Origin: Trichoplax sp. H2
Lineage: Eukaryota; Placozoa; Uniplacotomia; Trichoplacea
Assembly (NCBI GenBank): GCA_003344405.1
Contig: NOWV01000050.1
Location: 372,001-436,000 of the forward strand
DNA: 64,000 bases
Direction of reading: 5' to 3'
The notes under the pieces are model-generated. The model was not told the DNA's origin. It ran no database searches and was given only the letters and a program-made list of their open reading frames with translations. A program made the translations under genes and the position numbers. Numbering within the stretch: position 1 is the stretch's first letter; each line of letters begins with the position of its first letter. Shown here in pieces: positions 41,001-53,603 of this stretch.

Positions 41001-43564
41001 TGTGTGGAAAAATACTTCAGTCGAGGTATAAATTATTTATAAATTTTCAGCTATTGGTAAAGATTATCTATGATAACTTTATCGTTGAGAACCCTCGCTA
41101 AAATTTCACAATTACAGGATGAACAATGGAAGCCTCAAGTGACCGTTACTGGCCATTTTGCTCCAGTCCAGGTATTAGTTCAGTACTTATTATTATCATT
41201 TCAGTGAGTAAAGCATGTTTGGCTTTTTACTGTTATATGAATTCAACTCAAGGCGTAACATAAAGTGCACTAATTTAATTGGCAGGATTTTGATTGGGAA
41301 GCATCACAAGGCTCTTTCCTAGTAACTGTTAGCTATGATCAAACCACTAGAGTTCATGCACCATGGATTCAACAACAGAAAGAAGTAAATATCATTTCGT
41401 ATGCATCATGCCTTCAGTTGCAAAATATGTATATCTACGATTACTAATTTTAGCAATTTCCTTGATCTTCAGTCGTCCTGGCACGAAATTGCGCGACCAC
41501 AGATTCATGGATATGATATGCAATGCGTATCGCTAACTGAATGTAACCAAATTGTCTCAGGCGGAGAGGAGAAAGTAATTGGATCGATTACTATTTATAT
41601 TATCTTAACAATATTCACTTCATTAAACTTTAATTTGCACTTAGGTTATTCGTGTATTCAATTCGCCAAAATTGTTTTCCAATACCTTGTCGGAGATTAG
41701 CCGAGTACAACTAGAATCTCTTAAAATTTCATCTGTTGTAGTAAGTATCAGCTTTACTGTGCATGTATCTAGGTTGCAGGTTCACATTAAAATGATACAA
41801 CTATTCGATCTAATTTTAAGACTAGTACAGCTGCTTTAGGGGCAAGTGTTCCATCTTTAGGCCTATCAAACAAGGCAATGTATGACGGTATGCCAATTTT
41901 GTGGTTATATCTGGTCTTGTATGCAATGATTCAAATGTAAAGATTGTTGATTACAGATCAAGAAAATCTTACAAGTAGTAATGAAGACTTTTCAGACCGG
42001 TTTAATATGATACCAACCGCATTTAAACCTGTTGATCTTAAAGGTTAAGATTACTACTAAATTTAAAGTGCAGTACCTAGTATAGCTTCCTTTTAATCTA
42101 ATAATCCCATTTATTAACTTTATACATGCGACTTGTAGAACCCCCAACAGAATTATATTTACAACAGAACACACTCTGGCCTGAAATTCAAAAATTGTAC
42201 TATATTTTTTCATTTCTTTTATAGTAATAGTCTGATAAATTTTGAACATTTCATTCCTACTCCTTCATTTTCATAACTTCGTTATTTTACTGTAGGTATG
42301 GACATCCATATGAGCTGTTTTGCCTAGCGTCTAATCCAAAGAGGCAACTTATTGCTTCAGCCTGCAAGGTTTATTCATCATATTGCTATACGATTACATG
42401 GATTTTTTGTTACAATTAATTGTATAGTTAGTAACTTTTGGTCGAAATTTGACAACAAGGCACGCAAACCCGAACATGCTTCTATCATTATTTGGGATAC
42501 TCAGACATGGCGTCAAGCCTGTGAACCTTTATTATGTCATAATTTGACTGTTACTCAAATGGCTTTTTCACATAACGGTGATTGGTTGTTATCGGTATCA
42601 AGGGATCGCGGCTGGTCACTGCATCAATTTACTAAATTGAGTAATAGTAAGGCGACGAAAATTTCTTGTTGTTTTTCTCAAGAAAGATATAACAAACTAA
42701 GCGTAATATCTTAAAACAGGAATATCATGTAAAAATGTTTATCATGCCGCTTACAAAACCAGTAAGCATTCACGTATTATCTGGTCTTGTTCTTGGTCCC
42801 ATGACGATAAATACTTTGCAACCGCATCAAGAGATAAAAAGGTACAACATACTAATCATTGTGATATAAAAGGAGTACTTGTATAATATTCTGGGATACG
42901 CGCATTTGCATTACATTTTAAATTTATGCTTACATCTTCAGGTTATTATATGGCATCAATCACAAAACAATGCCTGGATTCCCGCTTCAGTTGCATTAGA
43001 ACTTTCAGATTCAGTTACTGCAGTGGATTTCGCTCCGGAATGCAGCAAAAGTGGAAAGTTAGTTCCAATTTCATTATACTCTCAGATACAACTCCTTCAA
43101 TAAGCCTTTTGTATTTTTAATTTATAATTGGCCTATTCCGTAATCCGTACAGTACTATTTGGTGATTATTAGAGCTATGATTATACAATTTTACTTAAAC
43201 GCTTTTTAGGTACATCCTTTGTATAGGTCTTGATTGCGGTAAAATCGAATTTTATACGTGGAATTTGGTGCAGCCCCATTGGCAGAACTGTTTTTCACTG
43301 CCCGAAAAGTATCTTTTCAATAGTTTCTGTATCGCCTACATTATTCGTATACTATCTTTGCATTTTACTGGATTATGACGCCTTAATAAGTATATCAGTT
43401 ATAATCATTCACTAACGGTGAAAAGGATCAGGTGGAGACCACTTTCGAAAGACATGAAAAGCGAGATTAAATCTGGATATGAGAATCAGACACTCCAAGT
43501 TGGCTGCTGTAGTACTGACCACTCTGTTCGTATTTTTACATTAGCATACAATGACTTCAGTTAA
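38072..43564 (+). CDS. ELP2: Elongator complex subunit ELP2, 23 exons, at least 774 aa
   Basis: WD40 scaffold subunit of Elongator, which modifies wobble uridines of tRNAs. Exons: 38072-38182, 38419-38503, 38918-38976, 39408-39543, 39844-39920, 40126-40195, 40271-40417, 40515-40613, 40708-40799, 40897-41025, 41118-41171, 41286-41384, 41473-41574, 41645-41740, 41821-41887, 41957-42043, 42139-42196, 42296-42368, 42460-42640, 42720-42841, 42942-43057, 43210-43308, 43399-43564. Phases agree (2325 nt). Diagnostic ELP2 stretches are [111 protein letters not shown] and SVRIF. The frame stays open upstream to 37925 with ATGs at 37952, 37982 and 38021; a start at 37952 would give 814 aa, close to human ELP2 (826). 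I chose 38072 because homology begins there. Exon 7 could instead start at the AG before 40241 in the same frame, adding ten codons. The gene looks intact. Confidence 0.96.
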
Positions 43565-43711
43565 TACATTATATTGCTGCTTGGTGAGTTTTCAACAATG
43601 TCGCTTTTAAGTCATTCACAAATACATTCATGAAGATTTAATCAAGCGAAAATAACCTGCGTAAGACTTTTTTGTATATAAATTATCCTGTTTTAGCGAT
43701 CATGTCAATAA

Positions 43712-43816
43712 ATGTTACAGAGCGAAGAAAAATTAAATGATTTTAAGCTATCGCTAATACGACGTAGAAATGATGAATATACCGATGATGTACAGAATTT
43801 TATTGTTAAGATTTAA
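43712..43816 (+). CDS. Possible 34-aa ORF or last exon just after ELP2
   Basis: The frame reads SEEKLNDFKLSLIRRRNDEY and ends in KI with TAA at 43814-43816; an in-frame ATG lies at 43712. A splice acceptor (GTTACAG) sits just before SEEK. An ATG at 43550 overlapping the ELP2 end could feed it through a donor at 43583 with matching phase. Composition is protein-like but too short to identify. It may be a tiny separate gene, an ELP2 3' UTR feature, or chance. Confidence 0.25.
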   Translation: MLQSEEKLNDFKLSLIRRRNDEYTDDVQNFIVKI

Positions 43817-44155
43817 ATGTAATGTCTAATGTTTTGCCTCCTTCAAAGGACGCTAGTGATACAAATAATGCATTTTAAATAGATAGATTAGAAAAACACA
43901 AGCGCTACCGTAATTTAAGAAGATTTATTGTTTATTAAAATCTTATTTACCCGATAGTTATGTTTAGGCTAGTCCCAGGAACTGCATATTTCATACAGAC
44001 CGCAACAGTTGTATCAAATCTAGTACTGAGTAGAATGATTTGATGAACACATCGATAAAGTACAGTACAGGCTTTTATTAATATTTAAATGCGATGCCTA
44101 ATGTTTAGCTCCCTCGAAGGATGCTACAAATAGAAACGATCTATTTTAGATCAAG
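43805..44155 (+). repeat. Diverged short direct duplication
   Basis: About 70 bp beginning ATTTAAATG and containing GTCTAATGTTTTGCCTCCTT near 43811-43880 recurs in diverged form at about 44085-44155 (GCCTAATGTTTAGCTCCCTC). Both are followed by a GATA/AAT-rich tail. Confidence 0.55.
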
Positions 44156-47100
44156 TTCTCAACAGTATCATGCTCAACTGATACGATTATGATAAATCAA
44201 TATTATCATGACTTCAAATTTCCTTCTCTGATGTGTTCATAATCTCTCATCACCTGCCTAGACTTGATGACCTTAAATTAAAACACTCTCGCAATTATAA
44301 TAATCGCTAGAAAATGTCATAAAAGAATTGATTAAGGACAAGTAGCCAATCTTTAACCTTAACCTTACTCGTATAATGAGATTAACACTATAGAATACTA
44401 AATTATATAAAGGATTTTAGGAATAGCGTAGAGTATGCTGCAGTAAGGAGAAGCGAGGCGTCTTTCTTATCTTATGCCATGATTAAGAATAACTAAAAAG
44501 TAGTATAGGCGAAATTCTCAGAACAATATTAGATCTAAAATCTAGCTTTTTTGTCTCTCATGGTTTCTATAATTAACGAATTCTTAAACACTAAAGAATA
44601 ATTTAATAAAGATATGAACGAAGTTTCTAATAATTATAATAGAGGTTATGGCTGTTCTATTTTTTATTTCTTTGGTGATGAGAAGACAATACGCGAGATA
44701 TCATGATAAGAAGGCTGTATCTAGTAAAGCAAAGCATTACATTTGAAATTTAGACCCTGCTACCTATCAGTGTACAGTATACTAGGAATATTTCACTCTA
44801 CGGTATACATTTTCATATAGTCTGATATATTATTTTACCAGTATAGAGAACACACCAGTCGCTCTTCTAAACATGGCTAAATAATTAGTTTTGATCAGCT
44901 ATACTATATCTGTAACCGAGAATAGAAGATAAACCATAAGGCTAGTAACCGGGATGAATACTATCGTTGATACGTATGTTCATACCTGTAGTGATAATTA
45001 GTTTTAAATACATAAGTTACTGCAACTAATTATTAATTAAATTGCATCATCTGTATTTATTTGAAATTATTAACAATTACGCTAATTACATCATATTTCT
45101 CAGCTCATGGCTACTAATTAATATAGAATCACAACTTCACGTAATCTCTAATTCTATCATTCTAAAATCAGACCATTCGTTCGATTGTTATTAGTTAATA
45201 TAGATAGATATTTTTTTGGTTAAAGGCCAATAGGATCCAAATCATAATTATAAATATTTATCTTAATCTTAATTAATGTTACGACCAGTACTATTCTAGT
45301 TGTTATCCCTTCTATAGAAAATTTTTCTAATTACTGAAAGTCAATCAAGCCAACCGAGTTTTTCGGATGCTGTACCACCCTTAAATCTTGGGAAGTGCAC
45401 TATTGGATAATTAGTTTATATATTGACTTTAGTTATATTCCCGATAGTTGATTTAATTGATTAATTAATATCGCTTGGGAAATAAAATAACAAAACTTGC
45501 TCGGCCTGATCAATAATGCTGTCAGTATTCGTATTACCTAGTAACGTAGCAAGCGTTAAGGTATTATATTTTAATATTATATAAATACTATCAGAAAATC
45601 AGAATTTTAAAAACAGACTTGCTATTTATATTAATTATAGCTTACGATATACCAGTAATAAGCAATATTCCATTTATACATTAACGATAATGTAGCATAA
45701 TCGATATTAATTTGAAAATTCTTTGTACTAAACATCTTAAAATTACCGTTAAACAAATATTTTCCTCTGGTGTTCTATAGCTTCAGAGGGAAAAAGTTGA
45801 TTAATTGCCAAGAAGTGAGTATCGATACTACTAATCAGCCATTATCTCTTAAAAATTAACTAATTTAGTTATGCAGGAGTGAGTTATATCCACTTCAGGG
45901 AAGATAATTGATTAATTGCCCGCTGATTACAGAAATAAAATTGCTAGAAATAGCTGCGAATGGATTTGTAAAGAGGCAAAGTAGCATATTGCACTGCATG
46001 GTAAAGTTTCAGTTAACTCCTACATTATTCAGCATTTGTTTTGCCATGAGGTCATAAGTATAATGCGGCATCTTCGAAAACTATGAATAAATTTTAATTA
46101 ATTATGTGGCTGTTATTAAATTAATTGACTAATTGTTGATGAAATGTTTGAAGGAGCAGATTACGGAACCGATAGGTTTTATTGCTCGAAAATTTATTAT
46201 AGTAAATATAATTTTACCAGTACATTTACGGCATGTTCGAATTATTTGATAACTACAGAGCATCATCTAAATACTTTGATGGCTAAAGTAAACTAAATCA
46301 TTTACTGTGATAAAGTTCATAAATGCAAAACGTCTATCTATCGTTGACCTCGTGCTCTACATAAAATTGTAAGCTGTACCTTGAGAAGCATCATAACGAT
46401 GCTACGATTATTTACTCGCACAGTATTTATTTACTTTACCGCTAACTTTAGTGACTTAATATTCAAGCAGTGACGTACCAGCAGATGGTATGGTAAACTT
46501 AATTTAGAGATATAATAATGGTCAATCCATAGAAGAAAGCTTGCCGCATGGATATCCAGCTTTTGGATTAGTGCGGAGGGCAGTGCAAGTAACATCACTA
46601 AAGCAGAGTGTAATGACTGTGTAATAGTCTCCTACTATTACTATAAGTTAGGCATAGATAGATTGTAGTTATTATGAACCTGCAAATTTGCGCGATAATA
46701 ATAACGGTAATATTATCCATATTGACGTGCAAATTTTTAATTAGTATAAAAAATTTCTATTACGTGACGAATCCAACTATCTCATCCTACCTTAGAAAAT
46801 TCATAAGCAATTGGTTATTTTACATAAGCAAACCAATCCAAAATTAAATTATACATAATCTATAATTTAAGGATGTTTTGGATACATATATAACATATAC
46901 ATATAAATGGACGCGCGCAAGTTAGAATGCTCATGACAAATAGTTATGTGCCAATGAATTTTCACTGTGCATGATACTGCTGTAATTTAATTTATTTAAT
47001 AACGAGGGATATGTGGCGAGGGTAAATTTATACGTATCAGACAAGGCACGGCAATACAGACAGTTTCCAGTAGCTTGTTTCGATTTTTACCTGAAATGCT

Positions 47101-47899
47101 ATTGTGCTTTGCCTTAGCGCAATAGTTTTATGCTATACGGTGAATCAAATTAAAACTAGATTGAAAAAACTGCATTACTAAATAAATATATCATGCAGAC
47201 ATGCACTCGTCTTCGTATATATACAACACAGGTATTTTAACTAAATCGTAAGCTGTACATCGCATGTTACTTTATTTAAAATTTTACCGGAAGCGAGTTG
47301 TAATAATAAATCTTGAATACGGCAAGAGTACTTTTATTTGGGCATTTGTGTCGTTGTTTAATAGTAATAATATTAATAATTGATAAATGGAGCGAGAATC
47401 TGTTCCTTAAAATCATATTAATCAAATAGAAAATCGTAATTATTAAAAAGTAATCATGTCACCCATATTAATGAGAAAGATCATCGGTAAATTATTGAAT
47501 ATGTTAGTACCCTGTACATAATTATATTTACAAAAACTCTACCCTGTTATTATAATTAGAGCGAAAATTTTGTAAAATATGTGAAATAGATATTTGCATG
47601 ATCGAAAATTCGATAATAGAAGTAATATTACTGTGCTAGTTCTTTTACATCATTTGAAAAATAATACAGGGTGTGCATTGTGCAATTAAAAATCATCCTA
47701 CCTAAATAACATATATTATAAAATCTAGAAATTTCTAACATAGCTACTGCAGGGTAAGCCACTCATAACCACTTTACCAGATTCATTGAAAGGTTCATAG
47801 AAAGTAGATCTCATAATTTTCTGGGTTGCCTAAAGGTTGACATTGCGTGGAGAGTAGATGTTATTAATTTTAAAATGGTAATGAAGGCATATTGCTGCG

Positions 47900-50800
47900 T
47901 CATGAAGGAAGAGTGAGTCGTACAAGCAGTAAATTATATTTAGTTTCTACAGCTGTGAAGAAAAAACTCACCGAGTAAATATTATACATGCACGAGCTGG
48001 CATTCGCTTTTAAGAAATGGTCCGTGAAAGATTTTCCATCGCTGTAGTCGTCAACACCTGAGGCTGCATAGACGGCAACATTATCGAGTTTAGCATGGCG
48101 GATTTTCTTCACCAGTATGCCGGCATAGCTTTGATCAATTAGCAAAACAATTAATCTGGCTTTTCTGCATCGAATCAAGGAAGTAACAATTTCGCTAGGA
48201 GAATAACGTTCATAATTTTCAGCTTGACCATGTCCATCATGATCCCACATTAATATTGAACCATCACTCATGGTTGGACTGTTCATGTAAATGAATAGTG
48301 TGTAGACATTGCAAAATTGGCAGAGTCTTTTAATCGCATCTTTAACAAATACATCGCGATTAGCAGGTCTTGCAGTGTCTATATGATTGCCATCACCGTT
48401 TACTGGTTAAATAGACAGGAATATATAATTATGTTAGGCATGTACACATTATTAATAGATATTACTACGCTTTGAGTTATTTTTGATCTAAAATTCATAT
48501 ATTCTATCAATCAATTAGGAAAATAGCGTTGTGAAGAATCCTTGAAAAAGAAACAAAAGGGTCTATGCAGGTAACTTATTTACAAGACAGGACTGCCATA
48601 AGTGAAATACTGCAATAGTAGTTTTAGAGATTCTGTCGAATTAATGATATCAAAATTTATCTAGGTTAATAACTCCGTTGCTATCGTTATTTTCAGTGTT
48701 AGGGTTATGATCCTAATAAACTATTAAGAGGTAACGCAACAGCTATCTATCGTAAACATGTGAATCAACGACGCGATTTAGTAAATCATTATTATAACGG
48801 ATATGAAATTGGTTGAATTACGGATACTGGTAAGTTCTACAGAATGACTTCGATTATGCTATACTTATTTATATGCCTACAGTTGCGATCGATGGGGAGA
48901 TTTCCAAGTTTGCAAATAACTTGTCCAATTTTTAATATGCGGAGTGGGTTGAAAAGTTCTATGTCAACCCTTCATTGGTTCATTAATTATACGTACAATG
49001 ATATCATCAAGTATAGGCTGCGGTTATGATCAGCTTCTTTTTGAGCTATTTACAGTACAGTACTGTCATGGGTGAATTCATAAATCAGTCTATAGGCGGA
49101 ATAGGGGATTACTTTGCCAGTAAAATATTCCCAATGCAAAGATAGTCCAAGATATTGCCCTATCTTTAGTAGAAGGTATCACGTATTTCCGATGGTCCTT
49201 GTTCTATTCAATTAAGCTTATTGAAAAACAGCGTGTGGGATCTTCTCAGTATGATCAGATTGGCTATATAATTGACTTTATTATCTTCTCGCATAGATTA
49301 GCAAATAATAAACAAAAATGAAGGCCGATTTACGTAGTACTGTAGAGTACAGTATGTTTGATATTGACTGATTTCATCTTTACTATTGTATACGTAATCC
49401 GTCAGTAAACTATTTGGATTGTTCTCTAATTCTAATTAGTATTGATTGAATAGGCGATCGATTAAAGTCAATTTAATATTGTGTTGACTGTAGTTATTTT
49501 GGTTGCTAATAGCAAAAACATTGTAACACTATTGCGCTAATGAAGAGACGTTATTTCCAGTTCATTACTGCAGTATAGCCGATAGTCTTCATCACGACCT
49601 TTGTTGTATAGCCTGTGATGCATGGTTATTTCGAAAATTTTATAGCTAACACTATCGCCAATTCCTGTTGTATCCTAGGAGTTGTAGGTAGAAAATATTG
49701 ACTGGCCAACAGATTACAAAATCACCAGTGATACAGCTTATATGATCTAATATACGAGTATATCAACATGCGCTAAGAAAAACATCGGTAATATCATTGT
49801 CCTATTAATCAAAGATCCAATAGCCGTTGGTTATTGGAACATCTAGTTAGTTTTATATTGTACGCGTACGTCTATTTCTTCATTTGAAATAGCATCCATC
49901 AAATTAGCAAATGGCGAGATAACGAGACGTAATTGGGTATTTTTCTGGAAAGTAATTTATCCCTTTGGCCTTGATAGACATTAGCCCATGCATAAGATAC
50001 ACACACTATCGCAAACATGGGATTAGCATCCATCAAATTAGCAAATGGCGAGATAATGAGACGTAATTGGGTGTTTTTCTTAAAGTAATTTATCCATTTG
50101 GCCTTGATAGACATGCACGGATACGAACAATATCGCAAACATGGGATTAACATCAATCAAACTAGCAATTGGCGAGATATTGAGATGTAATTGGGTGTTT
50201 TTCTTGAAAGCAACTCATCCCTTGGCCTTGATAGACATTAGCCCATGCATACGATACGCACACTATCGCAAACATGGGATTAACATCCATCAAATTAGCA
50301 ATTGGCGAGATATTGGGTCGTAATTGGCTGTTTTTCTTGAAAGTAATCTACTCATTTAGCCTTGATAGACATTAGGCCATGTATAAGATACGAATAATAT
50401 CGCAAACATGGAATTAACATCAATCAAATTAGCAATTGGCGGGATATTGAGACGTAATTGGCTGTTTTTCTTGAAAGTAATTTATCCCTTTGGCCTTGAT
50501 AGACATTAGCCCATGCATACGATACGAATAATATCGCAAACATGGGATGATTGTCATTGAATAGCTGACCACATGGAGTTTGGGTGACAAACAACCGGTA
50601 GTTGTTTTGTGGTTGGAAAATGGTTGAAGCGCAACAGAAGAATGATTTGTGAAATGACGTGTAGGCTGACGATAACGTGATACAACACAGAGATAGTGAT
50701 GCTATCCAATATTCTATTGGTGGATTAGCATGTTATCCGATAGGGTGTTATTGGTTGGCATTTGACGTCGCAAGATAGTGTAGGAGGAGGAGGATGATGA

Positions 50801-53603
50801 TCAAACTTAGACATACTGTACGGTACAACATTCTCTTGATCGCGTCTGTCACATGGGGAATAGTGCGTCCTCTCTGATGGACCTTTGGAAACTAGATACC
50901 TGAAATTCAATAGTATTATACTATTTTTGATCACGTCTGTTGCATGACAATTCTACTCTTGCTTCATTCAAGTTGAGGCAATGAATGATGCGCTAAGGCA
51001 ACCACTAGACGCGTGGGTTGTAGGTCTTTCTTTTTAGTAATCCATGGCTGAATGAAGCACTGGTGATGACTTATGACTGAATGACGTTTCTCAACATGTT
51101 GTTGGATGATATCACGTTGACGTGAATGCTAATCAATTTGTCAATGGACGACGATTCAGTTATCAATGTTATCAGAGGTAAAACAACTTCACATCTGTCA
51201 AGTCATTCATCTATCCTTGTCACCCATGACTCACCAAACTTCAATCACAGATGCAATTCACTCCACTACATTGTATATCGATCGGTCACTGATGTTTTAT
51301 CCTACGCTTCTCCACACAAAAGGTCATTCGTCATCAATGACTCACAGCCGATCGGTGTCAATACGCATTTTTCAGGCGTCACTCCAATCGGGATCGTTGC
51401 AGACACGTCAATTGAACCACTCGTATACGCTACAGCCATAGCGGTTCTCCTTACTTTTTTATTCTTTTTTTTTATGGCTACAGCAGGTGCCTTGAAATTG
51501 ATCCTTGATCACTCAAAGCAATGCTCGATTGGGACAAACTTGCAACCCCAATTTTCCCTTAATCTTATTCAGGCTAAATTGTTCAAATGAAACCTTGGAA
51601 TAATTCGATCGAATCAGCTTATGATCGTTCGTATTTTGAGGTGTTGGATGCAAAGAGAAGGGATCGATAGACTATGCTACTCCTGTTCTATCGACGGAGT
51701 CTATTGTAGATTGAAAATACTAGTGTCTACAGGGTTTGAAAGCAAGAAAAGGATAGCAGTTGCTGCATATTTTGGATGCAAAGAGAAGGGATCGATAGAC
51801 TATGCTACTCCTGTTCTATCGACGGAGTCTATTGTAGATTGAAAAATACCAGTGTCTATAGGGTTTGAAAGCAAGAAAAGGATAGCAGTTGCTGCATAGT
51901 TCTAAAACTTATTGGAACTAAGACGATACAATGCTTGATCATAACAGAAAGTATGGTCAGTGGTCACGTTGATGTGAATATGCTGTACTTACAATCAATG
52001 ACTCCATAATGGCCAAAAAATGTCTGTACATGATTCACAGGATAGCGATGAACTCGAGTCAGTGCTTGCCACATGCGTCTTACATTCGATTCGGCATGAA
52101 CGGAGAGTGTTTGATCATTCCATCCCGACGATAATAGAATGGCATAGTTCTCCGTTGGATTATATTGCCTCGGACATTCTAATGTTCGTTGAGCTTGAAT
52201 AGACGCTCTCCCTAAATGACATGTACCCGAATTCTGGCAATCTTTAGGAGTAGGAATAGCGTCTCTTAGTGCTACTTCACGACACTGACCAAATCCAGAA
52301 AAATTACTGTAACACAATAATTGTTGACTAGTATATAAGTCGTTGGCGTAATAAACCAGCGGCAAAATGTCCGTATCGCAACGTCGTTTATAATCTTTAT
52401 AGCTTTCTCTTTCGTTAGGGCATTCGCTCTTAGTAATCATAATTAAACATTCTTTGTTGCCTACATTACAATTTGAATCATAGGAGAATAAAGTGAAAAT
52501 TGAATCGTTGCCAACAAGTGATGCACAATTTTCTATCTACTCAATGAATATGTTTGCAGAACTGTCATTAACAAACAAAGCAAATTCAAATGTCAAAGTC
52601 AAATTAGACAATTTAAAAAATGAGCGTGAAAATAGTTCAAGGCGACTAAATATCGTCGATCAAGCTAGTTAGTAGTGGTTGAGCTTTTACAGTAATCGCT
52701 TTGCAATCTCATTAGTCAAAAATAGCGTTGAAATTGGACCGCTATGACTTCAAAGGCAATGTTAAAAAGTACTAATACGTGCAATACTCTACGTATATGC
52801 TGCCAGGGTGATATTTTGATCAATGTATATATATATACTGTATATAGACATTACGACTACGATACATTGATTACTTGTAGGCGGAATTAGCAATAACATT
52901 GTACTTGTCCTTTTCCAGGTTTACATCATGCTTGACTAGGATAAATTTATAATTGACTGTTAACTCGAATTCCAAGTATCTGGTTTTTTTTTTATTTATC
53001 AGTCTACGATAGCTTATGATCTATCCTAACAAATGTACTGTACTGTACATCAAAAGCTTAATTTGATCAATTTTCAAAGGTTATATACGCCTATGCTTAT
53101 TACGCCACTGTCAAGTAGAAGATCCTTCTTTTTAAATAATCACTATGATTGCCAATACCAATGTATTGGCCATGACGAGCTCGACATTCTACTTGACCCA
53201 AATCTCCGTGTATAGCAAATATGAACAGTCGATGACCAAAGGAAAGCTTAGGAAACGGATCGATGACAATAATGGCATCATTCAAATATTTCTGACTCTC
53301 ATACTGCTTACGAGGCAATACAAGACGATATTTTTCTGGATAACTGGAGTTTCCTTGATGATATGCCAAATAAATGTTCATATCAGATCTTTTGGTGACT
53401 CGAAATTTACGACAGTTTCGATGGCTCATTAACATCTGACATTGGATAGAATAGATGTAGTTGTAGGCAACATTTGCCCATTTCTCTCGATGATCTGGTA
53501 ATGTTTGTAAATTTGACTGAATAACTCCTGCAATAACTAAGTTAGCTTGCCAAGTTGACCAACATGCTATCACCAACACAATCCAGGCTTGTAGCGACGA
53601 CAT
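47900..53603 (-). CDS. Secreted C13-like (legumain fold) protein, probable pseudopeptidase, 495 aa
   Basis: Three exons: 53159-53603, 51993-52532, 47900-48402; phases agree (1488 nt). The N-terminus (MSSLQAWIVLVIACWSTWQA) is a signal peptide. Residues 30-280 form a Cys-rich region I do not recognise. From ENYAILLSSGWND (about 280) the protein follows the C13 caspase-fold family: HAESNVRRMWQAL, GHYGVID, NHIDTARPANRDVFVKDAI, then LFIYMNSPTMSDGSILMWD (364-382). In legumain and GPI8 that strand ends in a catalytic His-Gly; here the position reads Pro-Thr-Met-Ser (371-374). The following Cys strand reads LLIDQSYAG (415-423), with no Cys where ACESG or DSCYSG would be. Both catalytic residues therefore seem lost, although the fold is kept. 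The last exon is read straight to the TGA at 47900; a GTGAGT donor at 47971 could instead lead to an unseen downstream exon. The 3.6 kb second intron is full of repeats. Confidence 0.75.
49892..50547. repeat. Tandem array, about 130 bp unit, 5 copies
   Basis: The anchor (G/A)CATC(C/A)ATCAAATTAGCAA starts at 49892, 50026, 50150, 50283 and 50417, giving spacings of 134, 124, 133 and 134 bp. Shared segments are TGGCGAGATA, GTAATTGGGTGTTTTTCTT, GCCTTGATAGACATTAGCCC and ATCGCAAACATGGGATTA. Open frames at 49899-50156 and 50141-50323 are readings of the repeat. Confidence 0.92.
51126..51590 (+). CDS. Uncertain 154-codon open frame in the C13-gene intron
   Basis: Runs from an ATG at 51126 to TGA at 51588-51590, antisense to the host gene. 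The N-terminal 95 residues are Ser/His-rich. A strongly hydrophobic segment (YATAIAVLLTFLFFFFMATA, about residues 100-119) could be one membrane helix. No family is recognised, and the stretch sits next to local repeats. It could be a decayed mobile-element fragment or chance in a less AT-rich block. Confidence 0.2.
   Translation: MLINLSMDDDSVINVIRGKTTSHLSSHSSILVTHDSPNFNHRCNSLHYIVYRSVTDVLSYASPHKRSFVINDSQPIGVNTHFSGVTPIGIVADTSIEPLVYATAIAVLLTFLFFFFMATAGALKLILDHSKQCSIGTNLQPQFSLNLIQAKLFK
51644..51900. repeat. 128 bp tandem duplication
   Basis: 51644-51771 and 51772-51900 are almost identical. Both start TTGGATGCAAAGAGAAGGGA, contain CTATCGACGGAGTCTATTGT, and end GGATAGCAGTTGCTGCATA. There are only a few differences, so the event is recent. 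Lies about 90 bp from the second exon of the C13-like gene. Confidence 0.92.

Larger units (their letters stand above)
43565..47899. other. Convergent intergenic region between ELP2 and the C13-like gene
   Basis: 4.3 kb of AT-rich sequence with two 3' ends facing each other. It contains a small possible ORF (43712-43816) and a diverged duplication of about 70 bp (near 43805-43880 and 44085-44155), listed separately. Nothing else is recognised. Confidence 0.55.
48403..51992. other. Large repeat-bearing intron of the C13-like gene
   Basis: 3.6 kb intron between the VQTFFGHYGVID segment and the NGDGNHIDTARPA segment. It contains a tandem array (49892-50547), a duplication (51644-51900) and a locally less AT-rich block (50560-51600) with an uncertain plus-strand open frame. 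Confidence 0.7.
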
